Shown piece after piece: positions 52,414-61,301 of a stretch of DNA of 64,000 bases (positions are counted from its first letter, which is position 1; each line of letters starts with the position of its first letter). This DNA is from Rhodobacter aestuarii (GTDB taxonomy: Bacteria; Pseudomonadota; Alphaproteobacteria; Rhodobacterales; Rhodobacteraceae). The notes below the pieces were generated by a model. The model was not told the DNA's origin. It saw only the letters and a list, made by a program, of their open reading frames with translations, and did no database searches. The stretch lies in the NCBI RefSeq assembly GCF_900156655.1, contig NZ_FTOG01000002.1:310001-374000 (forward strand), written 5' to 3'. Position numbers and translations under genes: made by a program.

Positions 52414-53241
52414 ATGGATATGCCTCGCCTTCCCAAGCTTCCCTTCCTGTCGCGCCCGCCGAAAGTGGCGGTGATCCGGCTGCATGGTGCCATTGGCGCG
52501 GTGCGCCCCGGTGCCTCAGGCCTGTCCGACGCCGGGCTTGCGCCGCTGATTGAGCGCGCCTTCACCAAAGGCAAGCCTGCGGCGGTGGCGCTGATCATCA
52601 ATTCGCCGGGTGGCTCGCCCGTGCAATCTTCGCTGATTGGGCGGCGCATTCGCCATTTTGCCGAAGAAACGGGCCTGCCTGTTCACGCCTTTGTGGAAGA
52701 TGTGGCGGCTTCGGGCGGCTACTGGCTCGCCTGCGCAGCAGATGACATTTGGGCCGATGAAGCCTCGATCATCGGTTCCATCGGCGTGATCTCGGCCGGG
52801 TTTGGCTTTGCCGATCTGATCGCGCGCTATGGGATTGAGCGGCGCGTGCATACTGCAGGCACGTCAAAAAGCACACTCGACCCGTTCAAACCCGAAAAGC
52901 CCGAAGATGTTGCGCGGCTCGAAGGGCTTCTTGAAGACATTCACCGCGGCTTCAAAGCATGGGTGACCGAGCGGCGCGGCGACAAGCTCGCGCAAGACCA
53001 AGACCTGTTCACAGGCGAGTTTTGGACCGGCACGCGCGCGCTTCAAAGCGGGCTGATCGACGGGGTCGCCCATCCGCTGCAAAAACTGCGCGAGCTTTAC
53101 GGGGAAGACGTCAAGCTCGTGCCCTATGGCCAGCGCCGCTCGCTTTTGCGGCGCTTTCGCGCCAGCCTCTCGGCAGAAGCCGCGCAAGCGCTTGTAAGTG
53201 CTGCTGAGGAACGTGCCTTGTGGGCACGGTTTGGGCTTTAG
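52414..53241 (+). CDS. S49 family peptidase (SppA/SohB-like)
   Basis: A 275-residue serine peptidase of the signal-peptide-peptidase family. VALIINSPGGSPVQSS and the catalytic-Ser region EDVAASGGYWLAC are visible, followed by IGSIGVISAGFG and the Lys-bearing TAGTSKSTLDPF. There is no obvious transmembrane anchor, so it may work in the cytoplasm or associate peripherally. The ATG at 52414 is the most likely start; the frame back to 52255 lacks similarity. Confidence 0.88.
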   Translation: MDMPRLPKLPFLSRPPKVAVIRLHGAIGAVRPGASGLSDAGLAPLIERAFTKGKPAAVALIINSPGGSPVQSSLIGRRIRHFAEETGLPVHAFVEDVAASGGYWLACAADDIWADEASIIGSIGVISAGFGFADLIARYGIERRVHTAGTSKSTLDPFKPEKPEDVARLEGLLEDIHRGFKAWVTERRGDKLAQDQDLFTGEFWTGTRALQSGLIDGVAHPLQKLRELYGEDVKLVPYGQRRSLLRRFRASLSAEAAQALVSAAEERALWARFGL

Positions 53242-53245
53242 GCGC

Positions 53246-53419
53246 ATGCTGATCAAAATCATGTCGCTCTTTTTGGTTGCCATGGTGGCGCTGGCGCTGT
53301 TTGGCCGCCTCCGCCTGCCGGGGCCAAAGCGCCCGCGCCTGAACCAAAGCTGCCCTCGCTGCGGGCGCCCCAAAATTGGACCGGGCCCCTGCCCCTGCAC
53401 CCGAAACGGAGATGCCTGA
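53246..53419 (+). CDS. Small membrane protein with C-terminal zinc ribbon
   Basis: A 57-residue protein: a hydrophobic helix at about 2-19 followed by RLPGPKRPRLNQ and a four-Cys ribbon CPRCGRPK...GPCPC. The Cys pairs suggest a bound zinc ion. It sits between the S49 peptidase (4 bases upstream) and the antiporter, whose GTG directly follows its TGA. Function unknown; I cannot name a family. Confidence 0.72.
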   Translation: MLIKIMSLFLVAMVALALFGRLRLPGPKRPRLNQSCPRCGRPKIGPGPCPCTRNGDA

Positions 53420-54382
53420 GTGCTGATCGACATCGTGAAGATTCTGGCGGGCCTTTTGTTGCTGCTCGGCGCGGGGGAGTTTTTGGTCAAAGGCTCTGTC
53501 GCCTTGGCTTTGCGGCTCGGCATCCCATCGCTGATTGTCGGGCTGACGGTCGTTGCCTTTGGCACCTCCGCGCCAGAACTTCTGGTCTCGGTCAATGCCG
53601 CGCTTGGCGGCCAGCCGGGCCTTGCGCTTGGCAATGTGGTCGGCTCCAACGTCGTCAACATGCTGGTGATTTTGGGCCTGCCCGCGCTGATTGCAGTCAT
53701 CCACTCCAGCCAAATCGACACGCGGCGCAGCTATGCGATGATGCTGGCCGCATCGGTTTTGGTGATTGGGCTCGCCTTCATGGGCACGATTGGGCGCTGG
53801 CAGGGGCTCGTGCTTTTGGGCGGGTTGATCTTGATCTTGTGGGACAATGTTCGCTCTGCCCGCGCGCATCGCAACGCCCGACCGCCTGAAGATGATCTGG
53901 GCGATCCACATATGGCGTGGTGGAAGATCATCGGCTTCATCTGCGTGGGCTTTATTGGCTTGGCGATTGGCGCGGACCTTTTGGTGGATGGCGCCGTGGC
54001 TGTGGCCCGCATCGCCGGGCTTAGCGAAACGGTGATCGGGCTGACGCTCGTCGCCATTGGCACCTCGCTCCCGGAACTGGTGACCTCGGTCGTCGCCGCC
54101 ATGCGCAAACAGGCCGATGTGGCTTTGGGCAATGTGATCGGCTCGAACATTTTCAACCTGATGGCCATTTTGGGCACCACGGCAGTCATTGCCCCGATGC
54201 CGGTGCCCGATGAAATGCTGCGCTTCGATCTATGGGTGATGCTGGCAGCCACGCTGGCGCTTGCGCCCTTTGTCTTTTGGCGGCGCGATATTGGGCGCGG
54301 CTCCGGCATCGTGCTGCTTTTGGGCTATGTGCTCTACACGGTCGTTTTGCTGTGGTTCGGTCTGTCTGGGGGCGTGGCATGA
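53420..54382 (+). CDS. Calcium/sodium antiporter (YrbG/CaxA family)
   Basis: A 320-residue cation/calcium exchanger with ten to eleven hydrophobic helices in two inverted repeats. The alpha repeats show GLTVVAFGTSAPELLVS with GNVVGSNVVNML, and GLTLVAIGTSLPELVTS with GNVIGSNIFNLM, both with the conserved acidic residue in the P-E motif. Substrate is inferred from the family: Ca2+ exported for Na+ or H+. The start codon is GTG at 53420, directly after the previous stop. Confidence 0.92.
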   Translation: MLIDIVKILAGLLLLLGAGEFLVKGSVALALRLGIPSLIVGLTVVAFGTSAPELLVSVNAALGGQPGLALGNVVGSNVVNMLVILGLPALIAVIHSSQIDTRRSYAMMLAASVLVIGLAFMGTIGRWQGLVLLGGLILILWDNVRSARAHRNARPPEDDLGDPHMAWWKIIGFICVGFIGLAIGADLLVDGAVAVARIAGLSETVIGLTLVAIGTSLPELVTSVVAAMRKQADVALGNVIGSNIFNLMAILGTTAVIAPMPVPDEMLRFDLWVMLAATLALAPFVFWRRDIGRGSGIVLLLGYVLYTVVLLWFGLSGGVA

Positions 54383-54864
54383 AAGCCGTTCTTGCCAATC
54401 TTCCCGACGAGCTTTCTGGCACCGTGACCGAAGCGCTTGCGCAAATCGGGGTCGAGGGGGTGTCGGCAGAGACCGCGCCTGCCGCGCCGCTCTGGATTTT
54501 TTACGCCCCCGATGCAGAAACCGCCAAAGCAGAACTCGCCCGGATCGCCCCGCCCCCCGCAGCCAAAGTTGGGCAAGATCTGCGCGCGCAGGTGCTGGCG
54601 ATTTGGCTGATGCCCGCGGGCAGCGCCACAACCCTAGCGGGTGTTCTTCAGGCTGAAGCCCTCGCCCATGCGCCAGATCTGCGGCTCAATGCGCTGCATA
54701 TGGGCTCCCGCCGCCCCGAACCCGCGCCATGGCAATCTGCATGGGAACCATCACAGCCCCATCCTGCACAATTGGAGCGCGCAGAATCGCTCGCGCAGGC
54801 GCTGTCTTTCCTCTCAGTGGCGACTAGCGTCATGGGGCAGATCCTTCACCTGAACTCGCCTTAA
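54379..54864 (+). CDS. Hypothetical protein downstream of antiporter
   Basis: A 161-residue protein of unknown function that overlaps the antiporter stop by 4 bases (ATGA). It is Ala-rich, with MKAVLANLPDELSGT and ARAQVLAIWLMPAG-like strands, and no transmembrane helix or clear motif. A distant link to Rossmann-type oxidoreductases is possible but not supported by a nucleotide-binding motif. The overlap makes it a real, coupled gene. Confidence 0.6.
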   Translation: MKAVLANLPDELSGTVTEALAQIGVEGVSAETAPAAPLWIFYAPDAETAKAELARIAPPPAAKVGQDLRAQVLAIWLMPAGSATTLAGVLQAEALAHAPDLRLNALHMGSRRPEPAPWQSAWEPSQPHPAQLERAESLAQALSFLSVATSVMGQILHLNSP

Positions 54865-55176
54865 AGATGAGTTGCGCATGGGGCATTTTTTGCGACGGGG
54901 CCGGAGTTGTCCACCTGAGCGCAAAGCGTCAGGAAAAAGTTACAAAAGTCCTAATTTTTTCAGTCACTTGCCTTAGCCGAAATTTTTTATCTTTATTTTT
55001 CAATGCCCTGCAAAATCGCTCAAAAAACAGGCAGGACGTGAAAATGGGCCGGATTCAACGGAAAATCGCGCATCCCCAAAGTTTTCCAACAAGGTTATCC
55101 ACAGATTCCGTGGACAGCTTTTCTCTTGAACTCCCCCCTGTAAGATTGCAGCCGCAGGCAGAATCACACTCTCGAC
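54865..55176 (+). other. AT-rich intergenic region upstream of uvrC
   Basis: These 312 bases hold no gene I can support. They contain an A/T-rich block (about 54940-55010) with TTTTTT and ATTTTTTATCTTTATTTTT runs, and a perfect DnaA-box-like 9-mer (55095-55103). No LexA-type GAAC-N7-GAAC or GTTC-N7-GTTC pair was found. Confidence 0.6.
55095..55103 (+). promoter_or_regulatory. DnaA-box-like site TTATCCACA
   Basis: The 9-mer TTATCCACA matches the consensus TTATNCACA exactly. A weaker related site (CTGTCCACGG in reverse) occurs a few bases further on at about 55108-55117. It lies 74 bases upstream of uvrC. Confidence 0.5.
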
Positions 55177-57072
55177 ATGAGCAACGCTGATCTCCCCCCG
55201 AATGACGCTGCATCGCCGCAAGAACCGCGGCTCAAAGGGCATGCGCTGATCGCCGATTATGTGACCCGGCTGGATGGCTCGCCGGGGGTCTATCGGATGC
55301 TGAACGCCGCCCAAGAGGTTCTTTACGTCGGCAAGGCGCGCAATCTGAAAGCGCGGGTTTCAAATTATGCGCGCACCACCGGGCATTCGGCCCGGATCGC
55401 GCGGATGATCTCTGAAACCACCTATATGATGTTCCTGACCACGCGCACCGAAACGGAAGCGCTGCTGTTGGAACAGAACCTGATCAAGCAGCTCAAGCCG
55501 CGCTACAACGTGCTTTTGCGCGACGACAAAAGCTTCCCCTATATCCTGATCGCGCAAGATCACCCGTTCCCGATGATCCGCAAGCATCGCGGCGCCCGTA
55601 GCGTAAAGGGCGCCTATTTTGGCCCCTTTGCGAGCGCGGCCGCGGTAAACCGAACGCTGAGTCATTTGGAACGCGCCTTTTTGCTGCGCAATTGCTCGGA
55701 TTCGATGTTTGCCTCCCGCACCCGGCCCTGCTTGCAGTTTCAAATCAAGCGCTGTTCCGGCCCCTGCGTCGGCAAAATCTCGGAAGAAGATTACGGGCGC
55801 ACCGTCGCCGATGCGCAAAGGTTCTTGGAGGGGAAGACCTCCAGCATCCAAAAAGAACTCGCCGCCGAAATGATGGCGGCGTCAGAAGCGCTGGAATTTG
55901 AACGCGCGGCAGCGTTGCGCGACCGGATTGGCGCGCTGACCACAGTGCAGCAAAGCCAAGGCATCAACCCGCGCGGTGTGGCCGAGGCGGATGTGATCGC
56001 CGTGCATATGGAAGGCGGCCAAGCCTGCGTGCAGGTGTTCTTCATTCGGGCGCATCAAAGCTGGGGCAACCACGATTTCTACCCCCGCGCGGGGGTAGAT
56101 GTGGAAGAGGCTGAGGTTTTGGAAGCCTTCTTGGCGCAGTTCTATGATGCCAAAGAACCGCCCAAAACGATCTTGCTGAGCCATGCCATCGAAGACGACG
56201 ATCTGATGATCGATCTTCTCTCCACCCGCGCGGGCCGCAAAGTGGAGATGATCGTTCCGAAGCGTGGCGAAAAGGCGGAACTGGTCGAAAACGCCTTGCG
56301 CAATGCGCGCGAAAGCCTTGGGCGGAAAATGTCCGAATCCGCCGCACAGGCGAAGCTTCTGGCCGGGGTCGCCAAGGCGTTTGATCTGCCAAGCCCGCCC
56401 AAGCGAATCGAGATTTATGACAACTCCCACATCCAAGGCGCCCATGCGGTGGGCGGCATGGTGGTAGCGGGGCCTGATGGGTTGATGAAATCGGCCTATC
56501 GCAAGTTCAACATCAAGAACTCCGAACTCACCCCGGGCGACGATTTCGGGATGATGAAAGAGGTGCTGACGCGTCGGTTTGAACGGCTCTTGCGCGAAGA
56601 CCCGGAGCGCAAAAGCGATGCATGGCCCGATCTTCTGCTGATTGACGGCGGCGCGGGGCAAGTTTCTGCGGTGCATGAAATTATGCTCGAATTGGGCGTC
56701 GAAGACGTGCCGATGGTGGGGGTGGCCAAAGGCATCGACCGCGATCTGGGCAAGGAAGAATTCCACCGCATTGGCAAGCGGCCAATGGCGCTGCCGCGCC
56801 AAGACCCGGTGCTTTACTACATCCAACGCCTGCGCGACGAGGCGCACCGCTGGGCAATTGGCGCGCACCGGGCAAAACGCGCCAAAGCAACGCTTGCCAA
56901 CCCGCTGGATGAAATCCCCGGCATCGGCGCCACGCGCAAGCGCGCGCTTCTGGCGCATTTTGGTTCGGCCAAAGCGGTGAGCCGCGCGGGGCAGAATGAC
57001 CTGATGGAAGTGCCCGGCATTTCCGCCGCAATGGCCGAGACGATCTGGAACTTCTTCAATGATCGGGGTTGA
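55177..57072 (+). CDS. uvrC: Excinuclease ABC subunit C
   Basis: A 631-residue nuclease for nucleotide-excision repair. The GIY-YIG domain (about 30-120) shows [26 protein letters not shown]; an UvrB-binding UVR region is near 205-240; the RNase H-like domain contains [20 protein letters not shown] with [10 protein letters not shown]; helix-hairpin-helix repeats end the protein ([27 protein letters not shown]). All catalytic parts are present. Confidence 0.95.
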   Translation: MSNADLPPNDAASPQEPRLKGHALIADYVTRLDGSPGVYRMLNAAQEVLYVGKARNLKARVSNYARTTGHSARIARMISETTYMMFLTTRTETEALLLEQNLIKQLKPRYNVLLRDDKSFPYILIAQDHPFPMIRKHRGARSVKGAYFGPFASAAAVNRTLSHLERAFLLRNCSDSMFASRTRPCLQFQIKRCSGPCVGKISEEDYGRTVADAQRFLEGKTSSIQKELAAEMMAASEALEFERAAALRDRIGALTTVQQSQGINPRGVAEADVIAVHMEGGQACVQVFFIRAHQSWGNHDFYPRAGVDVEEAEVLEAFLAQFYDAKEPPKTILLSHAIEDDDLMIDLLSTRAGRKVEMIVPKRGEKAELVENALRNARESLGRKMSESAAQAKLLAGVAKAFDLPSPPKRIEIYDNSHIQGAHAVGGMVVAGPDGLMKSAYRKFNIKNSELTPGDDFGMMKEVLTRRFERLLREDPERKSDAWPDLLLIDGGAGQVSAVHEIMLELGVEDVPMVGVAKGIDRDLGKEEFHRIGKRPMALPRQDPVLYYIQRLRDEAHRWAIGAHRAKRAKATLANPLDEIPGIGATRKRALLAHFGSAKAVSRAGQNDLMEVPGISAAMAETIWNFFNDRG

Positions 57073-57103
57073 CCGAAAGCGCGCGCCCAAGTAGCGCCGC
57101 GCC

Positions 57104-58159
57104 ATGACCGCCCTGCCGCCCAAACCTGCGCTCACGCACCCCGATGCGCTTTTGCACGAAGGCCTTGTGCAAAAGGCCGAACTGTCCGCGCTTGCCCGCG
57201 TGGAGGAAAGCTTCCGCATCCGCATCACCCCGGCGATGCGCGCCGCGATCGCGCGCCCGGGCGATGCGGTGGCCGCGCAATTCGTCCCCACGGCGGCAGA
57301 GCTGCACACACGGCCCGAGGAACTGGTCGACCCGATCGGCGATAGCACCCACGCCCCGGTGCCGGGGCTCACGCATCGCTACCCCGACCGGGCGATTTTG
57401 CACATCACCAAAACCTGCGATGTCTATTGCCGCTTTTGCTTTCGGCGCGAAACAGTGGGCGAAACGGGCCCCCTGCCCGAGGCAGATCTGGCGCAAGCGC
57501 TGGACTACATCGCCACCACGCCTGCGCTGCGTGAAATTATCCTCACAGGCGGCGACCCGTTGACGCTGTCGCCCCGGCGACTTGAAGCGGTGCTGGTGCG
57601 GCTTTCCGCCATTCCACACATCACCACGATACGCCTTCACACCCGTGTGCCCGCGGTCGCACCGGAGCGGATCACCACAGAGCTTGCCCAACTTCTGCGC
57701 ACCCAGCGCCCGGCGGTGTGGATTGTGGTGCATACCAACCACGCGCAAGAACTTACCGCGCCTGCCCGCGCGGCGCTTGCGCGGCTCGTCGATGCGGGCG
57801 TGCCGCTGCTGTCACAATCCGTACTGCTGCGGGGCGTGAATGACACGCGCGAGGCGCTGATTGACCTCTTCCGCGCCCTGCAAGATCTGCGGGTAAAGCC
57901 CTATTACCTGCACCATTGCGATTTGGCCCCCGGCACCAGCCATTTCCGCACCACGATTGCCGAGGGGCGCGCGCTGATCGCAAGCCTGCGCGGGCATCTG
58001 AGTGGGGCAGCGCTGCCCAGCTATGTGCTCGACATCCCCGGCGGCTTTGGCAAGGTGCCGATCACCGCCGATCACTTTACCCCCGGCGCAGAGCCCGGCC
58101 TGTGGCATGTGACCGATTGGCAAGGCCGCACACACGATTACGTGGACCCAACACACTGA
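57104..58159 (+). CDS. Lysine 2,3-aminomutase-like radical SAM protein (KamA/EpmB family)
   Basis: A 351-residue radical SAM enzyme. The 4Fe-4S motif is CDVYCRFCFRR (Cys105, Cys109, Cys112), and the SAM-binding segment is ILTGGDPLTLSPRRL. PLP-binding Lys is expected in the C-terminal YYLHHCDLAPGTSHFR-following region. Length is that of EpmB (about 340) and not of clostridial KamA (416), so it may modify EF-P lysine; the efp and epmA genes are not nearby. The exact substrate is undecided. Confidence 0.82.
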   Translation: MTALPPKPALTHPDALLHEGLVQKAELSALARVEESFRIRITPAMRAAIARPGDAVAAQFVPTAAELHTRPEELVDPIGDSTHAPVPGLTHRYPDRAILHITKTCDVYCRFCFRRETVGETGPLPEADLAQALDYIATTPALREIILTGGDPLTLSPRRLEAVLVRLSAIPHITTIRLHTRVPAVAPERITTELAQLLRTQRPAVWIVVHTNHAQELTAPARAALARLVDAGVPLLSQSVLLRGVNDTREALIDLFRALQDLRVKPYYLHHCDLAPGTSHFRTTIAEGRALIASLRGHLSGAALPSYVLDIPGGFGKVPITADHFTPGAEPGLWHVTDWQGRTHDYVDPTH

Positions 58160-58208
58160 GGCGATTCCCCCTCTTTTCCTTCTGCGCGGCGGCGGATACT
58201 GTGCGCGC

Positions 58209-58838
58209 ATGCAATGGAACCTACCGAATATTCTTACGGTGCTTCGTCTTCTCGCCGCGCCCGGCGTGGCGGTGATGTTTTTGTATTTCCACCGTCCTTG
58301 GGCGGATTGGCTTGCGCTGACTTTGTTCATTGGCGCTGCTGTCACCGATTGGTTTGATGGCTATCTGGCCCGCGCTTGGGGGCAAGAAAGCAAATTCGGT
58401 GCGATGCTCGACCCAATCGCTGACAAGGCGATGGTGGTGATCGCTTTGGTCGTGCTGACGGGCTATTCCGGCATGAACCCGTGGCTCATTTTGCCCGCCA
58501 CCGTAATCTTGTTCCGCGAGGTCTTTGTGTCGGGCCTGCGCGAATTTATGGGCGCCGATGCGGGCAAGCTGAAGGTCACCAAACTTGCGAAATGGAAGAC
58601 CACGGCACAGATGGTCGCGATTGCCACGCTGTTCCTTGGCACCGGGCTTGATTACCTTGCCAAAGGCCGTGCGCCACGTGCGGGCGAAGGCGATCTGCCC
58701 ACCGGGCTTGGCTTGGCCGATCTGGCGAACCATTTGGGCATTGCCCTGATCTGGATTGCTGCAATTCTGACGGCCATTACCGGATGGGATTATTTCAGCA
58801 AATCGCTCCCCTTCTTGCGCGAGAACAAAGATGGTTGA
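58209..58838 (+). CDS. pgsA: CDP-diacylglycerol--glycerol-3-phosphate 3-phosphatidyltransferase
   Basis: A 209-residue CDP-alcohol phosphatidyltransferase. The signature D-G-x2-A-R-x8-G-x3-D-x3-D is present as DGYLARAWGQESKFGAMLDPIAD. It has about four to five hydrophobic helices. It makes phosphatidylglycerophosphate, precursor of phosphatidylglycerol. It overlaps moaD by 8 bases. Confidence 0.94.
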   Translation: MQWNLPNILTVLRLLAAPGVAVMFLYFHRPWADWLALTLFIGAAVTDWFDGYLARAWGQESKFGAMLDPIADKAMVVIALVVLTGYSGMNPWLILPATVILFREVFVSGLREFMGADAGKLKVTKLAKWKTTAQMVAIATLFLGTGLDYLAKGRAPRAGEGDLPTGLGLADLANHLGIALIWIAAILTAITGWDYFSKSLPFLRENKDG

Positions 58839-59079
58839 GGTGCTTTATTTCGCTTGGCTGCGCGAACGCATTGGCGTGCCGCGCGAACAGGTGGAAACCA
58901 CAGCCGCGACCGTTTCAGACCTAATCGCAGAACTCAAAACCCGCGAACCGCGCTATGAGGCCGCTTTTGCCGACCTCTCCGCCGTGCGGGTGGCGCTGGA
59001 TCAAGAGCTTTCCGACTTTTCCGTCCCCCTCGCTGGCGTGCGCGAAGTTGCCTTTTTCCCGCCAATGACGGGCGGCTGA
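58831..59079 (+). CDS. moaD: Molybdopterin synthase sulfur carrier subunit MoaD
   Basis: An 82-residue ubiquitin-like protein that ends in Thr-Gly-Gly; the C-terminal Gly81-Gly82 is thiocarboxylated and supplies sulfur for molybdopterin. The start VEVLYFAWLRERIG is typical. It overlaps pgsA by 8 bases and moaE by 1 base, so production with MoaE is coupled. The product supports molybdoenzymes such as the FdsA encoded here. Confidence 0.94.
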   Translation: MVEVLYFAWLRERIGVPREQVETTAATVSDLIAELKTREPRYEAAFADLSAVRVALDQELSDFSVPLAGVREVAFFPPMTGG

Positions 59080-59519
59080 TGCGGATTGCTGTTCAAGACG
59101 CCGCCTTTGACCCCAGCGCCGAACTGGCGGGCTTTGGACAAGGGCGTGCCGATGTGGGCGCGGTGGTCAGCTTTACCGGGCTTGTGCGCGACGACACCGG
59201 GCAGATGCAAGCTCTTGAGATTGAGCATTACCCCGGCATGACCGAACGCGCGATTGGCGCGATTGTCGAGGAAGCTTGCACCCGCTGGACCTTGGCCGAT
59301 GCTTTGGTGATCCACCGTTATGGGCGGCTAGAGATCGGCGCGCCGATCATGATGGTTGCCACCGCCGCGCGGCATCGCCAAGCGGCCTTTGAAGCCGCGG
59401 AATTCTTGATGGATTACCTCAAATCCCGCGCGCCGTTTTGGAAGAAAGAAATCACCGCCACCGGCGCAGCTTGGGTCGAAGCGAAAGAAAGCGACGAGAC
59501 CGCGCTGACCCGTTGGTAA
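59079..59519 (+). CDS. moaE: Molybdopterin synthase catalytic subunit MoaE
   Basis: A 146-residue catalytic subunit. It has GAVVSFTGLVRDD, EIEHYPGMTERAI, IHRYGRLEIGAPIMMVATAARHRQAAF and APFWKKEITATGAAWVEA, where the Lys residues take part in catalysis. It converts precursor Z to molybdopterin with MoaD. Its ATG shares one base with the moaD stop. Confidence 0.95.
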   Translation: MRIAVQDAAFDPSAELAGFGQGRADVGAVVSFTGLVRDDTGQMQALEIEHYPGMTERAIGAIVEEACTRWTLADALVIHRYGRLEIGAPIMMVATAARHRQAAFEAAEFLMDYLKSRAPFWKKEITATGAAWVEAKESDETALTRW

Positions 59520-59537
59520 GCGCGGCTCGCCGACGTT

Positions 59538-60584
59538 TTAAAGGTTGTCTTCGACCCGGAACCCTTCGGGGATCGTATCCACACCCTCAAGCACCAGATC
59601 GGCCATCACCACGGCGATCTTGGGGGCCATACCAAAGCCGATTTTAAAGCCGCCATTGACGATGAAGTGCCCCTCGCGGCCCGGCCACGCGCCCAGCATC
59701 GGCGCGCGGGTCACTGAACGCGGGCGCACATTGGCCCAGCGCTCCACCACTTCAGCCCCCTCCAGCGCGGGCACCAAAGCGCGGGCACGGGTCAGAACGT
59801 CTTCGAGCTGATCATCGGTGCTTTCCGGGTCGTCGTAATAGCGCTCCGCCGTGGAGCCCACACCCACCGTGCCATCAGCATGGGGCACCACCAGCACCCC
59901 ATCGGCAAAGATTTGCGGCACCGGACCGGCATCATGAGCAAGGATCGCGGATTGCCCCTTCACCCCATTGCCGACGCTTTTGCCAAAGGCGGCGGTCAGT
60001 TCCTCAAGCCCGGCAAGCCCCGTGGCGTGCAGCACCGGGCCGCGTTCTTCCGCCTCACCGATGATTACCTCTCCGCCCAAAGCCTCGATCGCTGCGGCAA
60101 GCGCAGCGCCCGCGCGGCGGGGCGAAGCACGGCCTGAGAGCGTGTCATGGATCACCAGCCCCGTCGGCGTCACCGGAACAAAATCCCCAAAGTCTTCCAC
60201 CGGGGCGACGCGCCAAATGAAATCGCCCCCCCAATGTTCGGCGGCACCAGCGGCACGGGCTTGCGCCAGTTCTACGCCCGCTTCATTCGCGATGGGTTGC
60301 AGCCGCCCCACACGGCCAAAGCCGGCATCCTGCCCGCCCACGGCTTTGACATCGTCCCAATACGCCTGCGCCATCACGAGGCTTTCAAATTGGAACTGTT
60401 TTTTCGCGTTCCACTGCTCGGGCACATGCGGCGAAAGCATCCCCACCGTGCCGCCAGACGATCCTGCCCCGATCCGCGCGCGCTCGATCAACCGCACCTT
60501 CACGCCGCGCTTGGCGATTTCATAGGCGCAGGCCAAACCGAACACCCCGCCACCGCGCACCGTTACCCAGTCTGTGCTTGCCAT
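59538..60584 (-). CDS. FAD-dependent oxidoreductase (DAO family), possible MnmC oxidase half
   Basis: A 348-residue flavoprotein of the D-amino-acid/glycine oxidase (DAO) family. The FAD site is VRGGGVFGLACAYEIAKRG; the C-terminal end contains APMLGAWPGREGHFIVNGGFKIGFGMAPKIAVVMADL. It resembles the C-terminal FAD domain of MnmC, which removes the carboxymethyl group from cmnm5(s2)U34 of tRNA. It lies 51 bases from, and divergent to, mnmD, which supports a role in the same modification; another amine oxidase activity cannot be excluded. Confidence 0.78.
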   Translation of the reverse strand: MASTDWVTVRGGGVFGLACAYEIAKRGVKVRLIERARIGAGSSGGTVGMLSPHVPEQWNAKKQFQFESLVMAQAYWDDVKAVGGQDAGFGRVGRLQPIANEAGVELAQARAAGAAEHWGGDFIWRVAPVEDFGDFVPVTPTGLVIHDTLSGRASPRRAGAALAAAIEALGGEVIIGEAEERGPVLHATGLAGLEELTAAFGKSVGNGVKGQSAILAHDAGPVPQIFADGVLVVPHADGTVGVGSTAERYYDDPESTDDQLEDVLTRARALVPALEGAEVVERWANVRPRSVTRAPMLGAWPGREGHFIVNGGFKIGFGMAPKIAVVMADLVLEGVDTIPEGFRVEDNL

Positions 60585-60635
60585 CGCGCGCCCCTTTCGT
60601 CAGTGTTACCGCGAACTTACTTGGCACTACCCCCT

Positions 60636-61301
60636 ATGACATCTTCAGACCAGAGCCCAGCCGCGCTGATTTGGCGCGACGGATCGACGCCCGTTTCCAC
60701 GCGCTTCGATGACCCCTATTTCAGCCTTGCAGGCGGCTTGGCCGAAACGCGCCATGTGTTTTTGGCGGGCAATGACCTGCCCGCGCGGTTTTGCCCGGGC
60801 TTTCATGTGGCAGAACTGGGCTTTGGCACCGGGCTGAACCTGATCGCCACCGCCCTTGCGACCGAGCTGCCCATTCGCTTCACCACTTTTGAGGCTTTTC
60901 CGATGTCTGGGGATGAAATGGCGCGCGCGCTTCAAGCCTTCCCGGAAGCCGCTCCGCTCGCTGCGCCGTTGGTCGATGCGATGACACGCGGCGAGACCCG
61001 CTTCACCTTGGGCAGTGTTTCGGTCGAACTCATCTTGGGCGATGTGCGCGAAACCCTGCCACAATGGGGTGAAGAGGCCAATGCGTGGTTTCTGGATGGG
61101 TTTTCGCCCGCCAAAAACCCCGAAATGTGGGGCGAGGATTTGATGGCCGCGGTGGGGCGCCACACAGCCCCCGGCGGCAGCTTTGCCACCTACACGGCCG
61201 CGGGCTTTGTGCGCCGGGGCCTCTCGGCAGCGGGCTTTACGGTTGAGCGCGTGCCGGGCCATGCGGGCAAACGCCATATGAGCCGAGGCCAGAAGCCATG
61301 A
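60636..61301 (+). CDS. mnmD: tRNA (5-methylaminomethyl-2-thiouridine) methyltransferase MnmD
   Basis: A 221-residue SAM methyltransferase (DUF752/MnmC N-terminal domain). DDPYFSLAGGLAETRHVFLAGNDLP precedes the SAM site AELGFGTGLNL, and the characteristic AWFLDGFSPAKNPEMWGEDLM follows, with GSFATYTAAGFVRRGLSAAGF near the end. It methylates nm5(s2)U34 of tRNA. In E. coli it is fused to the FAD domain; here they are separate genes. A longer frame from 60147 is a shadow of the FAD gene. Confidence 0.9.
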   Translation: MTSSDQSPAALIWRDGSTPVSTRFDDPYFSLAGGLAETRHVFLAGNDLPARFCPGFHVAELGFGTGLNLIATALATELPIRFTTFEAFPMSGDEMARALQAFPEAAPLAAPLVDAMTRGETRFTLGSVSVELILGDVRETLPQWGEEANAWFLDGFSPAKNPEMWGEDLMAAVGRHTAPGGSFATYTAAGFVRRGLSAAGFTVERVPGHAGKRHMSRGQKP

